Shown here in pieces: positions 16,076-16,416 of a stretch of 16,416 nt of DNA. Numbering within the stretch: position 1 is the first letter of the stretch; the number at the start of each line of letters is the position of its first letter. Source of the DNA: CAYMAX01 sp964388595 (GTDB lineage: Bacteria; Bacteroidota; Bacteroidia; Bacteroidales; UBA932); the NCBI GenBank assembly GCA_964388595.1, contig CAYMAX010000032.1, forward strand, positions 1-16,416. Direction: 5' to 3'. Below the pieces are notes generated by a model that was not told where the DNA came from, did not search any database, and worked only from the letters and a program-made list of their open reading frames with translations. A program made the position numbers and the translations under genes.

Positions 16076-16416
16076 CCAATAGTTTTTCTATATCTCTGCG
16101 TTCCTTCTTAGTGGGACGACCTGTACCACGATCTCTCTTCATGAAGATGGTCTCAAAAGGGGCATTCAATTTATCGAGTTCCTCCTGAGAAGTGAGGTTC
16201 TCGGCATATTCAGATACAGATTTGGCTCCCTGACGATGGTCTATCGGGGTGATGACTCTGTAAGTGAAATGAACACTCCCCTTTCGCACTACTATCAGGT
16301 CGTTTTCTTTGATGGGTTTGGAAGGCTTGGCCGGCATATCATTGACTGTCACCTTGCCGCTCTGACAAGCTTCGGCAGCTTCCGAACGGGTCTTATACAC
16401 CCTTATGGACCAAAGA
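16068..16416 (-). CDS. S4-domain RNA-binding protein, Hsp15/HslR-like (5' end outside window)
   Basis: The visible 115 residues begin LWSIRVYKTRSEAAEAC, which matches the inside of the S4 RNA-binding domain of Hsp15 (HslR)-type proteins. Only about ten N-terminal residues should be missing beyond the window edge. The S4 core continues through KVTVNDMPAKPSKPIKENDL to IVVRKG. A basic C-terminal part follows, ending in GRPTKKERRDIEKLLDA, a GRPTKKERR tail common in this family. The GTG at 16400 is internal and not the start. In E. coli, Hsp15 binds stalled 50S subunits carrying nascent chain-tRNA, and a similar ribosome-linked role is inferred here. The gene overlaps rnhB by 8 bases. A heat-shock role cannot be judged from the sequence. 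Confidence 0.88.
   Translation of the reverse strand, partial: LWSIRVYKTRSEAAEACQSGKVTVNDMPAKPSKPIKENDLIVVRKGSVHFTYRVITPIDHRQGAKSVSEYAENLTSQEELDKLNAPFETIFMKRDRGTGRPTKKERRDIEKLLDA

Noticed and set aside
1..16416. Mobile elements, CRISPR arrays, tRNA or rRNA genes, or a new defence or biosynthetic system
   Set aside because: All but about 140 bases are accounted for by 13 recognised core genes. I saw no terminal inverted repeats, transposase, regular direct repeats or tRNA-like folds.

Overview
The window comes from a member of the Bacteroidetes, most likely Bacteroidales. The signs are the form of MraY (a long hydrophilic insert and an HHH loop), the FtsQ ending of the NLKYxNQIVCTK type, IF2 with two IF2_N-type domains around a long charged linker, the near absence of strong Shine-Dalgarno sites, and one promoter of the Bacteroidetes -7 type (TAnnTTTG). 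GC content is roughly 42 % by eye, and AGA looks like the commonest arginine codon. I cannot name the genus.

Bases 1-11004 (+ strand) are the downstream part of a division and cell wall (dcw) cluster: mraY (5' end cut by the window), murD, ftsW, murG, murC, ftsQ, ftsA, ftsZ, then gltX. The genes are packed with gaps of 14 bases or less and overlaps of 32, 4, 7, 8 and 20 bases. MraY, MurG, MurC and MurD make the peptidoglycan precursor. FtsW polymerises it at the septum. FtsQ, FtsA and FtsZ build and anchor the division ring. GltX, glutamyl-tRNA synthetase, is joined to the end by a 20-base overlap with ftsZ.

Bases 11001-16416 (- strand) are a translation and transcription-factor block read towards the first one. 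In transcription order it holds an S4-domain RNA-binding protein (5' end cut by the window), rnhB, rimP, nusA and infB. A Bacteroidetes-type promoter and a GNRA-capped hairpin lie between rnhB and rimP, so rimP-nusA-infB probably has its own start. The two blocks meet tail to tail at a shared TTAA (11001-11004), where gltX and infB both end in TAA with no intergenic space.

Most of the window is ordinary core genome. The main oddity is RimP. It has only its N-terminal domain (81 residues), stops cleanly at the domain boundary, and nusA begins 15 bases later. Other points are a clear shortage of GATC sites, the ftsZ-gltX coupling and the terminator-free convergent junction. I saw no mobile element, CRISPR array, tRNA, rRNA or new multi-gene system. 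No gene-free stretch exceeds 77 bases.
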